The notes under the pieces were generated by a model. The model saw only the letters and a list, made by a program, of their open reading frames with translations, made no database searches and was not told the DNA's origin. A stretch of DNA of 64,000 nucleotides, taken from assembly GCA_030407315.1 (NCBI GenBank), contig JALQPE010000174.1, positions 1-64,000 on the forward strand, given 5' to 3'. Below are positions 11,821 through 23,940 of the stretch, piece after piece (within the stretch, counting starts at the first letter, position 1; each line of letters starts with the position of its first letter). The DNA is from Asparagopsis taxiformis. Lineage: Eukaryota > Rhodophyta > Florideophyceae > Bonnemaisoniales > Bonnemaisoniaceae. A program made the position numbers and the translations under genes.

Positions 11821-12081
11821 ACTCGCACAGATTGCCTTGACCGCTCTGCGATTGCCTTTTCGGCAATATTTGCACGCTTCCTCGCGGCACGATCTAGACT
11901 GCTGTGACATCCACAGCATCGTTTTGCAACTTCCCGACTCACGGGAATACCTCGGTGAACATTTCGGCCCATCCGTGCAACACTTCGCAGCCGCATAATT
12001 GTCGTCTTCGGCTGACGCGGAAAAAACCAGTATCGAAATGACGATAACACCAAGAATGTTGCTGGCGTAGTTGAATCTCAT
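11752..12081 (-). pseudogene. 5' fragment of the array gene fused to unique sequence (109 aa)
   Basis: The first 87 codons are identical to the 310-residue secreted protein of the array: signal peptide (residues 1-24) and Cys-rich domain with cysteines at 34, 35, 41, 52, 65, 70, 73 and 85. Homology to the array stops abruptly at 11821. The frame stays open for another 22 codons of unrelated flanking DNA and ends at 11752. The complete promoter region, including the TATA-like box, is retained. The result could be a non-functional edge fragment, or an expressed short secreted Cys-rich peptide lacking the C-terminal domain. Confidence 0.65.
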
Positions 12082-13320
12082 GGTGAATTCGTTGGGTCGG
12101 GAATGTAGTAGTAAACTTGATCTCTGCGTTGCTTTGTATCTCCCAGCCTGCCATTCAGCTTGGATATTTATACGAGCGATCGAGCTGAAGACGACGACTC
12201 GGCACGACTCCCAACTCTCCTAACTCGGAGCCAGCGCCATCGAATTGAGACTAGTGACACTCAAGGCGCATACATTGCGCTGATCTCTACAATGCAAATT
12301 GCGTTGCTGCAATTCCGTTGGCCGAAGCCAATATGAAGGAATACTGTTTACACCATTTGGGAGTGAGGGAGGGGTCGGATTGCAAATCAGATCAGATCAC
12401 GGTAGACTATCTGACTGGGCTCTCCTCTCTTCACTACATCTGCAGCTGGCTGAGCTGGAGGAAACCCGGCCGCTGCCCCCTGTCATTCTCATAAAAATCT
12501 TCAATGCAATACAATACAATGCAATGTGTGTGTGTGTGTGTGTGTGTGAAAGTAAGTGCTAATGCAAATGCAGACAAGTCTGGAATACACGTTGCGGTGG
12601 TTTGTTGTAGCTATTGATACTTGCTAGAAATCTGTAGCTCTCGCTTCTCGCATGGACAAGTTGCAGTAGGGGGATTGCGACACGTATAGTTTCATATCCA
12701 ACTCCGTGGTTGCGAGCTCCCACCCGCATGCGACCGCCCTCAATGCAGAATACCTAGTGCTGCGCATCGGGGCGCGACAGGCGTCGGAACAGGACAAATC
12801 CTATTACTTTGTGTTTGACTTCTGCGGAGAGTGGTGTTTGGATAGACGCACGTTGCAATGGACGGAGAAGTGATTTCATGCTGAAGCGATGGGAGATGGG
12901 TGGATTGCGGGATGGACGTCGAGGAGGCAGTATGTTCTCACAGAGCATGTGGATGCTGGTTACGAGTTAGTTTAGTATGCTATTGTAGCAGAATTTACAT
13001 CTACACGTATATATAGAGCGAGACACAACTTGTGCATGCACAAGCCTCGACTCAAGGCAGCGCTCAGGCTGTCGTGAGCACCGACGTCGTTCCATCAAGA
13101 TGTTGCGGAAAAGTCTGTTGGTCTAACTTGGTACGACCGTTGGACAGTTTTGCTCCCCAAGCAATAAGCGAATAGGTTAATCAATGATTGCGCGTGCCGT
13201 CGGTACGGTCTTGTAAGGTTGGCTCAACCAATAACATCGAACGTTGAGTTATCTACCCTCCGCCGTGTGGCGTGGCGTCGTAAATTTGCACAGGAAATTT
13301 ATTTCACATCTTTGCTCCCC

Positions 13321-14289
13321 TCAAACACGACATGGATCTCCCACTTCAATCTGGACAGAAACGCCGATCGCTCGATTTCCGCCTCGGATAACCAACCCGC
13401 TGTCAAACGCCATGCGGAACGTTTCATCGCTTCCCGTTGCGACTGAATCTGCAAACGCCACACAGTGGTGCGGTTCCTGATCCACTGCATCGATGGAGCG
13501 TGCTCTGTAGAAGAGCAGGACAGGACAGGACAATTTCCACACCGATCGTTCGTCCTTCTTGAGTGCAGAATTCCGAGTTTAGAAATTGACCAGCATCGGC
13601 TGCTGTATCACATCTGTACAACCGATGGATGGATGAGACGCGTACCGCCGAGAGATTGCAGCTCTGCCAACGTGGTGATGATCTGCTGTGCACACTGAAC
13701 GCTGGTCCATAACGGGACTGCTTCATAGGCAAAGGGCGGAATGTATTGGGACAGGCCGAGCGAATTGAGTAGGGAGCACGGGGCGGTGCGCGGTGACTCG
13801 GCAGATACCAGTGATGAGTGGTCGAAATGGAGCCAGCCACACACGGGTTTGGCAATGAACGGTCCAGTTGAGTTTGGAAATGTGTGGGATGGATGGTTTG
13901 TTGTAAATGTCGACAGATGTGAGGAAGCGATAGGAGCAATCGACACGGTGTCGTTGCATCAAGGCTGTAGTGGCCATTGCTAGAGAACGTGTTGCAATGC
14001 GCTTATTTCGGGATTGGCGGATGACGCGGCCGGCTTTGAGGGTGAAGACTTTATTGCGCGGATTGAATGAATGGAATTGACGGAAGATGCAGAAGTAGAC
14101 TATGGTGTCGTTTTGCAGGGTGACGTAGGGGAAACATGTTGGGCTTGTTGAAAGCGCTGTGAGCGATGATGAGGTCCAGTCGTTTCCGCCGTAGATGGGG
14201 GTGCTTATTTTCTGCACGGCCAACTTGTCTGCTGGGCGGTATTGACGTACGATGAAGCGGGACTGGCGATGTTTCAGTGACAACAACAT
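13321..14289 (-). pseudogene. second coding-like stretch of the unit, broken frames (unit 1)
   Basis: The minus strand reads as plausible protein in successive segments in different frames. The first runs from an ATG at 14289 (IYGGNDWTSSSLTALSTSP, CFPYVTLQNDTIVYF). The second runs from about 13946 to 13608 (FIAKPVCGWLHFDHSSLVSA, LGLSQYIPPFAYEAVPLWTS). The third follows 13600, and the last ends at 13321 (ADSVATGSDETFRMAFDSGL). One frame change coincides with a TGTCC pentanucleotide repeat near 13525, where slippage is easy. No domain is recognised. Either this is a decayed gene amplified with the unit, or a multi-intron gene whose splice sites I could not fix. Confidence 0.35.
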
Positions 14290-14690
14290 TGTTTGTTGTT
14301 TGAAGATGAATGTACAGTATGTGTGCGACTAAATTAAGTGTAGTAGGAGGATTAAATTGTTTATGTTTAATGGGCGTCGCATGTTGGGGGACAGTACGTC
14401 GTGTGGGGCGATAATATATCAGGTATTCGGAGCATAGACAGCAATCGCGTGAGCGCACATGCGTTTGTACTTCACTAGCGACAGCTGTCTGAACCAATTG
14501 GTTCTTGAGACATAGAGAGCATGACTGCATCATTCGCATGAAAACCAAAATACATCCATGCAAACAAGTGAGTGAGCGAACGAACGAACAGTGAATTGGA
14601 ATCGTACATCATTTGGCGAGGTTTACTATCAATGACAACAACCTGCAACTGAATTAAATTAATCTATGCTTCCGCGCTCTACACAGGTAG

Positions 14691-15623
14691 TCAATCCGTG
14701 CGCACTATGCACTGCGACAGAGGCAAGTTTGCCATTTTCTGTCGCATACTCGGGCTGAAACGTGAGCACCGATCCAGCCCTGTGCAGTGCACGAACACAA
14801 GTTTATACAATGTGTATTTAGAGCTCCTGCCCGATATACAAGCCGTATAAACAGTATCTTTAGAGAGTGGCTTTGTAATAAACTGATGACCATTGTGATC
14901 TACAGTATTAATGTAGTCTGCCAGCTCCTTCTTTCCCCTGTTTTGGTATCCTTTGTACCAATCAGAGGAACCAACGCGATACGAGTTGGTCACCGGGCGA
15001 TAAAGATTCAGCCCTGCGCTGAATCTGAACCAAGCGTCGTTGTGCTCCGTGAAGTGAGGAGCAGACGACGTGGCAGTCATATAATACGTTCCGTGCTGTG
15101 GAAAAGCAATCGGAATACAGAACTGGCCAGATCCAGCTGGATCAACGTTGCGGCCTCCACTCGGCTTCCACGTAATAGATGATCCGTTGTTGTACCATTG
15201 CACGGGCACATTAACTTTATACAACGGAACAACAATTTTGTTGTTCCTGGGAGCTTGCCACACACACCGACGTTGTGATGAAGGCTTGGGTGTCGGTGTG
15301 ATCGTGGGACGGATCGGATAGTTGGTGAGTGGCACGCGGAAACAGTGGCGACTAATTGGCGCACTCGCACAGATTGCCTTGACCGCTCTGCGATTGCCTT
15401 TTCGGCAATATTTGCACGCTTCCTCGCGGCACGATCTAGACTGCTGTGACATCCACAGCATCGTTTTGCAACTTCCCGACTCACGGGAATACCTCGGTGA
15501 ACATTTCGGCCCATCCGTGCAACACTTCGCAGCCGCATAATTGTCGTCTTCGGCTGACGCGGAAAAAACCAGTATCGAAATGACGATAACACCAAGAATG
15601 TTGCTGGCGTAGTTGAATCTCAT
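14691..15623 (-). CDS. secreted Cys-rich protein with C-terminal beta-sandwich-like domain, copy 1 (310 aa)
   Basis: An N-terminal signal peptide (hydrophobic core 9-22, likely cleavage after the SASA at 21-24) is followed by a compact Cys-rich region (cysteines at 34, 35, 41, 52, 65, 70, 73, 85, 94), a Pro/Thr linker (about 100-116, TPTPKPSS) and a C-terminal region (120-310). The last contains TEHNDAWFRF (192-201), WYKGYQNRG (222-230), DHNGHQF (242-248) and ISGRSSKYTLYKLV (263-276). From memory, the H-N-D-x-W-x-R-F / Y-Q-N / S-G-R-S series resembles galactose-binding-like or carbohydrate-binding modules of secreted polysaccharide-associated proteins, so a cell-wall or polysaccharide-binding role is an inference. 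The start is the ATG before the signal peptide, with a TATA-like box 84 bases upstream. No enzyme motif is seen. It is intronless. Confidence 0.85.
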   Translation of the reverse strand: MRFNYASNILGVIVISILVFSASAEDDNYAAAKCCTDGPKCSPRYSRESGSCKTMLWMSQQSRSCREEACKYCRKGNRRAVKAICASAPISRHCFRVPLTNYPIRPTITPTPKPSSQRRCVWQAPRNNKIVVPLYKVNVPVQWYNNGSSITWKPSGGRNVDPAGSGQFCIPIAFPQHGTYYMTATSSAPHFTEHNDAWFRFSAGLNLYRPVTNSYRVGSSDWYKGYQNRGKKELADYINTVDHNGHQFITKPLSKDTVYTACISGRSSKYTLYKLVFVHCTGLDRCSRFSPSMRQKMANLPLSQCIVRTD

Positions 15624-15706
15624 GGTGAATTCGTTGGGTCGGGAATGTAGTAGTAAACTTGATCTCTGCGTTGCTTTGTATCTCCCAGCCTGCCATTCAG
15701 CTTGGA

Positions 15707-15714
15707 TATTTATA
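15707..15714 (-). promoter_or_regulatory. TATA-like box of the array gene
   Basis: TATAAATA on the minus strand lies 84-91 bases upstream of the start codon. The same box sits at 12165-12172, 19247-19254, 22787-22794, 26327-26334 and 29869-29876, so every copy, including the truncated one, keeps it. It is a sequence match only. Confidence 0.5.
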
Positions 15715-16860
15715 CGAGCGATCGAGCTGAAGACGACGACTCGGCACGACTCCCAACTCTCCTAACTCGGAGCCAGCGCCATCGAATTGAGACTAGTGAC
15801 ACTCAAGGCGCATACATTGCGCTGATCTCTACAATGCAAATTGCGTTGCTGCAATTCCGTTGGCCGAAGCCAATATGAAGGAATACTGTTTACACCATTT
15901 GGGAGTGAGGGAGGGGTCGGATTGCAAATCAGATCAGATCACGGTAGACTATCTGACTGGGCTCTCCTCTCTTCACTACATCTGCAGCTGGCTGAGCTGG
16001 AGGAAACCCGGCCGCTGCCCCCTGTCATTCTCATAAAAATCTTCAATGCAATACAATACAATGCAATGTGTGTGTGTGTGTGTGTGTGAAAGTAAGTGCT
16101 AATGCAAATGCAGACAAGTCTGGAATACACGTTGCGGTGGTTTGTTGTAGCTATTGATACTTGCTAGAAATCTGTAGCTCTCGCTTCTCGCATGGACAAG
16201 TTGCAGTAGGGGGATTGCGACACGTATAGTTTCATATCCAACTCCGTGGTTGCGAGCTCCCACCCGCATGCGACCGCCCTCAATGCAGAATACCTAGTGC
16301 TGCGCATCGGGGCGCGACAGGCGTCGGAACAGGACAAATCCTATTACTTTGTGTTTGACTTCTGCGGAGAGTGGTGTTTGGATAGACGCACGTTGCAATG
16401 GACGGAGAAGTGATTTCATGCTGAAGCGATGGGAGATGGGTGGATTGCGGGATGGACGTCGAGGAGGCAGTATGTTCTCACAGAGCATGTGGATGCTGGT
16501 TACGAGTTAGTTTAGTATGCTATTGTAGCAGAATTTACATCTACACGTATATATAGAGCGAGACACAACTTGTGCATGCACAAGCCTCGACTCAAGGCAG
16601 CGCTCAGGCTGTCGTGAGCACCGACGTCGTTCCATCAAGATGTTGCGGAAAAGTCTGTTGGTCTAACTTGGTACGACCGTTGGACAGTTTTGCTCCCCAA
16701 GCAATAAGCGAATAGGTTAATCAATGATTGCGCGTGCCGTCGGTACGGTCTTGTAAGGTTGGCTCAACCAATAACATCGAACGTTGAGTTATCTACCCTC
16801 CGCCGTGTGGCGTGGCGTCGTAAATTTGCACAGGAAATTTATTTCACATCTTTGCTCCCC

Positions 16861-17829
16861 TCAAACACGACATGGATCTCCCACTTCAATCTGGACAGAA
16901 ACGCCGATCGCTCGATTTCCGCCTCGGATAACCAACCCGCTGTCAAACGCCATGCGGAACGTTTCATCGCTTCCCGTTGCGACTGAATCTGCAAACGCCA
17001 CACAGTGGTGCGGTTCCTGATCCACTGCATCGATGGAGCGTGCTCTGTAGAAGAGCAGGACAGGACAGGACAATTTCCACACCGATCGTTCGTCCTTCTT
17101 GAGTGCAGAATTCCGAGTTTAGAAATTGACCAGCATCGGCTGCTGTATCACATCTGTACAACCGATGGATGGATGAGACGCGTACCGCCGAGAGATTGCA
17201 GCTCTGCCAACGTGGTGATGATCTGCTGTGCACACTGAACGCTGGTCCATAACGGGACTGCTTCATAGGCAAAGGGCGGAATGTATTGGGACAGGCCGAG
17301 CGAATTGAGTAGGGAGCACGGGGCGGTGCGCGGTGACTCGGCAGATACCAGTGATGAGTGGTCGAAATGGAGCCAGCCACACACGGGTTTGGCAATGAAC
17401 GGTCCAGTTGAGTTTGGAAATGTGTGGGATGGATGGTTTGTTGTAAATGTCGACAGATGTGAGGAAGCGATAGGAGCAATCGACACGGTGTCGTTGCATC
17501 AAGGCTGTAGTGGCCATTGCTAGAGAACGTGTTGCAATGCGCTTATTTCGGGATTGGCGGATGACGCGGCCGGCTTTGAGGGTGAAGACTTTATTGCGCG
17601 GATTGAATGAATGGAATTGACGGAAGATGCAGAAGTAGACTATGGTGTCGTTTTGCAGGGTGACGTAGGGGAAACATGTTGGGCTTGTTGAAAGCGCTGT
17701 GAGCGATGATGAGGTCCAGTCGTTTCCGCCGTAGATGGGGGTGCTTATTTTCTGCACGGCCAACTTGTCTGCTGGGCGGTATTGACGTACGATGAAGCGG
17801 GACTGGCGATGTTTCAGTGACAACAACAT
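16861..17829 (-). pseudogene. second coding-like stretch of the unit (unit 2)
   Basis: Identical by eye to 13321-14289, with the same frame changes. Identity between copies means the breaks pre-date amplification or were spread by homogenisation. Confidence 0.35.
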
Positions 17830-18230
17830 TGTTTGTTGTTTGAAGATGAATGTACAGTATGTGTGCGACTAAATTAAGTGTAGTAGGAGGATTAAATTGT
17901 TTATGTTTAATGGGCGTCGCATGTTGGGGGACAGTACGTCGTGTGGGGCGATAATATATCAGGTATTCGGAGCATAGACAGCAATCGCGTGAGCGCACAT
18001 GCGTTTGTACTTCACTAGCGACAGCTGTCTGAACCAATTGGTTCTTGAGACATAGAGAGCATGACTGCATCATTCGCATGAAAACCAAAATACATCCATG
18101 CAAACAAGTGAGTGAGCGAACGAACGAACAGTGAATTGGAATCGTACATCATTTGGCGAGGTTTACTATCAATGACAACAACCTGCAACTGAATTAAATT
18201 AATCTATGCTTCCGCGCTCTACACAGGTAG

Positions 18231-19163
18231 TCAATCCGTGCGCACTATGCACTGCGACAGAGGCAAGTTTGCCATTTTCTGTCGCATACTCGGGCTGAAA
18301 CGTGAGCACCGATCCAGCCCTGTGCAGTGCACGAACACAAGTTTATACAATGTGTATTTAGAGCTCCTGCCCGATATACAAGCCGTATAAACAGTATCTT
18401 TAGAGAGTGGCTTTGTAATAAACTGATGACCATTGTGATCTACAGTATTAATGTAGTCTGCCAGCTCCTTCTTTCCCCTGTTTTGGTATCCTTTGTACCA
18501 ATCAGAGGAACCAACGCGATACGAGTTGGTCACCGGGCGATAAAGATTCAGCCCTGCGCTGAATCTGAACCAAGCGTCGTTGTGCTCCGTGAAGTGAGGA
18601 GCAGACGACGTGGCAGTCATATAATACGTTCCGTGCTGTGGAAAAGCAATCGGAATACAGAACTGGCCAGATCCAGCTGGATCAACGTTGCGGCCTCCAC
18701 TCGGCTTCCACGTAATAGATGATCCGTTGTTGTACCATTGCACGGGCACATTAACTTTATACAACGGAACAACAATTTTGTTGTTCCTGGGAGCTTGCCA
18801 CACACACCGACGTTGTGATGAAGGCTTGGGTGTCGGTGTGATCGTGGGACGGATCGGATAGTTGGTGAGTGGCACGCGGAAACAGTGGCGACTAATTGGC
18901 GCACTCGCACAGATTGCCTTGACCGCTCTGCGATTGCCTTTTCGGCAATATTTGCACGCTTCCTCGCGGCACGATCTAGACTGCTGTGACATCCACAGCA
19001 TCGTTTTGCAACTTCCCGACTCACGGGAATACCTCGGTGAACATTTCGGCCCATCCGTGCAACACTTCGCAGCCGCATAATTGTCGTCTTCGGCTGACGC
19101 GGAAAAAACCAGTATCGAAATGACGATAACACCAAGAATGTTGCTGGCGTAGTTGAATCTCAT
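18231..19163 (-). CDS. secreted Cys-rich array protein, copy 2 (310 aa)
   Basis: The translation is identical to the copy at 14691-15623: signal peptide, nine-cysteine N-terminal region, Pro/Thr linker and C-terminal beta-sandwich-like region. It has its own complete 5' region and TATA-like box, so it can in principle be transcribed independently. Confidence 0.85.
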   Translation of the reverse strand: MRFNYASNILGVIVISILVFSASAEDDNYAAAKCCTDGPKCSPRYSRESGSCKTMLWMSQQSRSCREEACKYCRKGNRRAVKAICASAPISRHCFRVPLTNYPIRPTITPTPKPSSQRRCVWQAPRNNKIVVPLYKVNVPVQWYNNGSSITWKPSGGRNVDPAGSGQFCIPIAFPQHGTYYMTATSSAPHFTEHNDAWFRFSAGLNLYRPVTNSYRVGSSDWYKGYQNRGKKELADYINTVDHNGHQFITKPLSKDTVYTACISGRSSKYTLYKLVFVHCTGLDRCSRFSPSMRQKMANLPLSQCIVRTD

Positions 19164-20400
19164 GGTGAATTCGTTGGGTCGGGAATGTAGTAGTAAACTT
19201 GATCTCTGCGTTGCTTTGTATCTCCCAGCCTGCCATTCAGCTTGGATATTTATACGAGCGATCGAGCTGAAGACGACGACTCGGCACGACTCCCAACTCT
19301 CCTAACTCGGAGCCAGCGCCATCGAATTGAGACTAGTGACACTCAAGGCGCATACATTGCGCTGATCTCTACAATGCAAATTGCGTTGCTGCAATTCCGT
19401 TGGCCGAAGCCAATATGAAGGAATACTGTTTACACCATTTGGGAGTGAGGGAGGGGTCGGATTGCAAATCAGATCAGATCACGGTAGACTATCTGACTGG
19501 GCTCTCCTCTCTTCACTACATCTGCAGCTGGCTGAGCTGGAGGAAACCCGGCCGCTGCCCCCTGTCATTCTCATAAAAATCTTCAATGCAATACAATACA
19601 ATGCAATGTGTGTGTGTGTGTGTGTGTGAAAGTAAGTGCTAATGCAAATGCAGACAAGTCTGGAATACACGTTGCGGTGGTTTGTTGTAGCTATTGATAC
19701 TTGCTAGAAATCTGTAGCTCTCGCTTCTCGCATGGACAAGTTGCAGTAGGGGGATTGCGACACGTATAGTTTCATATCCAACTCCGTGGTTGCGAGCTCC
19801 CACCCGCATGCGACCGCCCTCAATGCAGAATACCTAGTGCTGCGCATCGGGGCGCGACAGGCGTCGGAACAGGACAAATCCTATTACTTTGTGTTTGACT
19901 TCTGCGGAGAGTGGTGTTTGGATAGACGCACGTTGCAATGGACGGAGAAGTGATTTCATGCTGAAGCGATGGGAGATGGGTGGATTGCGGGATGGACGTC
20001 GAGGAGGCAGTATGTTCTCACAGAGCATGTGGATGCTGGTTACGAGTTAGTTTAGTATGCTATTGTAGCAGAATTTACATCTACACGTATATATAGAGCG
20101 AGACACAACTTGTGCATGCACAAGCCTCGACTCAAGGCAGCGCTCAGGCTGTCGTGAGCACCGACGTCGTTCCATCAAGATGTTGCGGAAAAGTCTGTTG
20201 GTCTAACTTGGTACGACCGTTGGACAGTTTTGCTCCCCAAGCAATAAGCGAATAGGTTAATCAATGATTGCGCGTGCCGTCGGTACGGTCTTGTAAGGTT
20301 GGCTCAACCAATAACATCGAACGTTGAGTTATCTACCCTCCGCCGTGTGGCGTGGCGTCGTAAATTTGCACAGGAAATTTATTTCACATCTTTGCTCCCC

Positions 20401-21369
20401 TCAAACACGACATGGATCTCCCACTTCAATCTGGACAGAAACGCCGATCGCTCGATTTCCGCCTCGGATAACCAACCCGCTGTCAAACGCCATGCGGAAC
20501 GTTTCATCGCTTCCCGTTGCGACTGAATCTGCAAACGCCACACAGTGGTGCGGTTCCTGATCCACTGCATCGATGGAGCGTGCTCTGTAGAAGAGCAGGA
20601 CAGGACAGGACAATTTCCACACCGATCGTTCGTCCTTCTTGAGTGCAGAATTCCGAGTTTAGAAATTGACCAGCATCGGCTGCTGTATCACATCTGTACA
20701 ACCGATGGATGGATGAGACGCGTACCGCCGAGAGATTGCAGCTCTGCCAACGTGGTGATGATCTGCTGTGCACACTGAACGCTGGTCCATAACGGGACTG
20801 CTTCATAGGCAAAGGGCGGAATGTATTGGGACAGGCCGAGCGAATTGAGTAGGGAGCACGGGGCGGTGCGCGGTGACTCGGCAGATACCAGTGATGAGTG
20901 GTCGAAATGGAGCCAGCCACACACGGGTTTGGCAATGAACGGTCCAGTTGAGTTTGGAAATGTGTGGGATGGATGGTTTGTTGTAAATGTCGACAGATGT
21001 GAGGAAGCGATAGGAGCAATCGACACGGTGTCGTTGCATCAAGGCTGTAGTGGCCATTGCTAGAGAACGTGTTGCAATGCGCTTATTTCGGGATTGGCGG
21101 ATGACGCGGCCGGCTTTGAGGGTGAAGACTTTATTGCGCGGATTGAATGAATGGAATTGACGGAAGATGCAGAAGTAGACTATGGTGTCGTTTTGCAGGG
21201 TGACGTAGGGGAAACATGTTGGGCTTGTTGAAAGCGCTGTGAGCGATGATGAGGTCCAGTCGTTTCCGCCGTAGATGGGGGTGCTTATTTTCTGCACGGC
21301 CAACTTGTCTGCTGGGCGGTATTGACGTACGATGAAGCGGGACTGGCGATGTTTCAGTGACAACAACAT
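20401..21369 (-). pseudogene. second coding-like stretch of the unit (unit 3)
   Basis: Identical by eye to 13321-14289, with the same frame breaks. Confidence 0.35.
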
Positions 21370-21770
21370 TGTTTGTTGTTTGAAGATGAATGTACAGTAT
21401 GTGTGCGACTAAATTAAGTGTAGTAGGAGGATTAAATTGTTTATGTTTAATGGGCGTCGCATGTTGGGGGACAGTACGTCGTGTGGGGCGATAATATATC
21501 AGGTATTCGGAGCATAGACAGCAATCGCGTGAGCGCACATGCGTTTGTACTTCACTAGCGACAGCTGTCTGAACCAATTGGTTCTTGAGACATAGAGAGC
21601 ATGACTGCATCATTCGCATGAAAACCAAAATACATCCATGCAAACAAGTGAGTGAGCGAACGAACGAACAGTGAATTGGAATCGTACATCATTTGGCGAG
21701 GTTTACTATCAATGACAACAACCTGCAACTGAATTAAATTAATCTATGCTTCCGCGCTCTACACAGGTAG

Positions 21771-22703
21771 TCAATCCGTGCGCACTATGCACTGCGACAG
21801 AGGCAAGTTTGCCATTTTCTGTCGCATACTCGGGCTGAAACGTGAGCACCGATCCAGCCCTGTGCAGTGCACGAACACAAGTTTATACAATGTGTATTTA
21901 GAGCTCCTGCCCGATATACAAGCCGTATAAACAGTATCTTTAGAGAGTGGCTTTGTAATAAACTGATGACCATTGTGATCTACAGTATTAATGTAGTCTG
22001 CCAGCTCCTTCTTTCCCCTGTTTTGGTATCCTTTGTACCAATCAGAGGAACCAACGCGATACGAGTTGGTCACCGGGCGATAAAGATTCAGCCCTGCGCT
22101 GAATCTGAACCAAGCGTCGTTGTGCTCCGTGAAGTGAGGAGCAGACGACGTGGCAGTCATATAATACGTTCCGTGCTGTGGAAAAGCAATCGGAATACAG
22201 AACTGGCCAGATCCAGCTGGATCAACGTTGCGGCCTCCACTCGGCTTCCACGTAATAGATGATCCGTTGTTGTACCATTGCACGGGCACATTAACTTTAT
22301 ACAACGGAACAACAATTTTGTTGTTCCTGGGAGCTTGCCACACACACCGACGTTGTGATGAAGGCTTGGGTGTCGGTGTGATCGTGGGACGGATCGGATA
22401 GTTGGTGAGTGGCACGCGGAAACAGTGGCGACTAATTGGCGCACTCGCACAGATTGCCTTGACCGCTCTGCGATTGCCTTTTCGGCAATATTTGCACGCT
22501 TCCTCGCGGCACGATCTAGACTGCTGTGACATCCACAGCATCGTTTTGCAACTTCCCGACTCACGGGAATACCTCGGTGAACATTTCGGCCCATCCGTGC
22601 AACACTTCGCAGCCGCATAATTGTCGTCTTCGGCTGACGCGGAAAAAACCAGTATCGAAATGACGATAACACCAAGAATGTTGCTGGCGTAGTTGAATCT
22701 CAT
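21771..22703 (-). CDS. secreted Cys-rich array protein, copy 3 (310 aa)
   Basis: The translation is identical to copies 1 and 2, with the same upstream region. Its nearest downstream neighbour on the minus strand is the frame-broken stretch of the same unit (20401-21369). Confidence 0.85.
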   Translation of the reverse strand: MRFNYASNILGVIVISILVFSASAEDDNYAAAKCCTDGPKCSPRYSRESGSCKTMLWMSQQSRSCREEACKYCRKGNRRAVKAICASAPISRHCFRVPLTNYPIRPTITPTPKPSSQRRCVWQAPRNNKIVVPLYKVNVPVQWYNNGSSITWKPSGGRNVDPAGSGQFCIPIAFPQHGTYYMTATSSAPHFTEHNDAWFRFSAGLNLYRPVTNSYRVGSSDWYKGYQNRGKKELADYINTVDHNGHQFITKPLSKDTVYTACISGRSSKYTLYKLVFVHCTGLDRCSRFSPSMRQKMANLPLSQCIVRTD

Positions 22704-23940
22704 GGTGAATTCGTTGGGTCGGGAATGTAGTAGTAAACTTGATCTCTGCGTTGCTTTGTATCTCCCAGCCTGCCATTCAGCTTGGATATTTATACGAGCG
22801 ATCGAGCTGAAGACGACGACTCGGCACGACTCCCAACTCTCCTAACTCGGAGCCAGCGCCATCGAATTGAGACTAGTGACACTCAAGGCGCATACATTGC
22901 GCTGATCTCTACAATGCAAATTGCGTTGCTGCAATTCCGTTGGCCGAAGCCAATATGAAGGAATACTGTTTACACCATTTGGGAGTGAGGGAGGGGTCGG
23001 ATTGCAAATCAGATCAGATCACGGTAGACTATCTGACTGGGCTCTCCTCTCTTCACTACATCTGCAGCTGGCTGAGCTGGAGGAAACCCGGCCGCTGCCC
23101 CCTGTCATTCTCATAAAAATCTTCAATGCAATACAATACAATGCAATGTGTGTGTGTGTGTGTGTGTGAAAGTAAGTGCTAATGCAAATGCAGACAAGTC
23201 TGGAATACACGTTGCGGTGGTTTGTTGTAGCTATTGATACTTGCTAGAAATCTGTAGCTCTCGCTTCTCGCATGGACAAGTTGCAGTAGGGGGATTGCGA
23301 CACGTATAGTTTCATATCCAACTCCGTGGTTGCGAGCTCCCACCCGCATGCGACCGCCCTCAATGCAGAATACCTAGTGCTGCGCATCGGGGCGCGACAG
23401 GCGTCGGAACAGGACAAATCCTATTACTTTGTGTTTGACTTCTGCGGAGAGTGGTGTTTGGATAGACGCACGTTGCAATGGACGGAGAAGTGATTTCATG
23501 CTGAAGCGATGGGAGATGGGTGGATTGCGGGATGGACGTCGAGGAGGCAGTATGTTCTCACAGAGCATGTGGATGCTGGTTACGAGTTAGTTTAGTATGC
23601 TATTGTAGCAGAATTTACATCTACACGTATATATAGAGCGAGACACAACTTGTGCATGCACAAGCCTCGACTCAAGGCAGCGCTCAGGCTGTCGTGAGCA
23701 CCGACGTCGTTCCATCAAGATGTTGCGGAAAAGTCTGTTGGTCTAACTTGGTACGACCGTTGGACAGTTTTGCTCCCCAAGCAATAAGCGAATAGGTTAA
23801 TCAATGATTGCGCGTGCCGTCGGTACGGTCTTGTAAGGTTGGCTCAACCAATAACATCGAACGTTGAGTTATCTACCCTCCGCCGTGTGGCGTGGCGTCG
23901 TAAATTTGCACAGGAAATTTATTTCACATCTTTGCTCCCC

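Noticed and set aside
12299..12562. 87-codon plus-strand ORF in the units ending in a CVCVCV run
   Set aside because: The end is a translated TG microsatellite, its length varies between units with the tract, and nothing else supports it.
15077..15595. 172-codon minus-strand ORF overlapping the array gene (repeated in each unit)
   Set aside because: It is an alternate-frame reading of the 310-residue secreted protein gene, Arg/Ser-rich and without a start context of its own.
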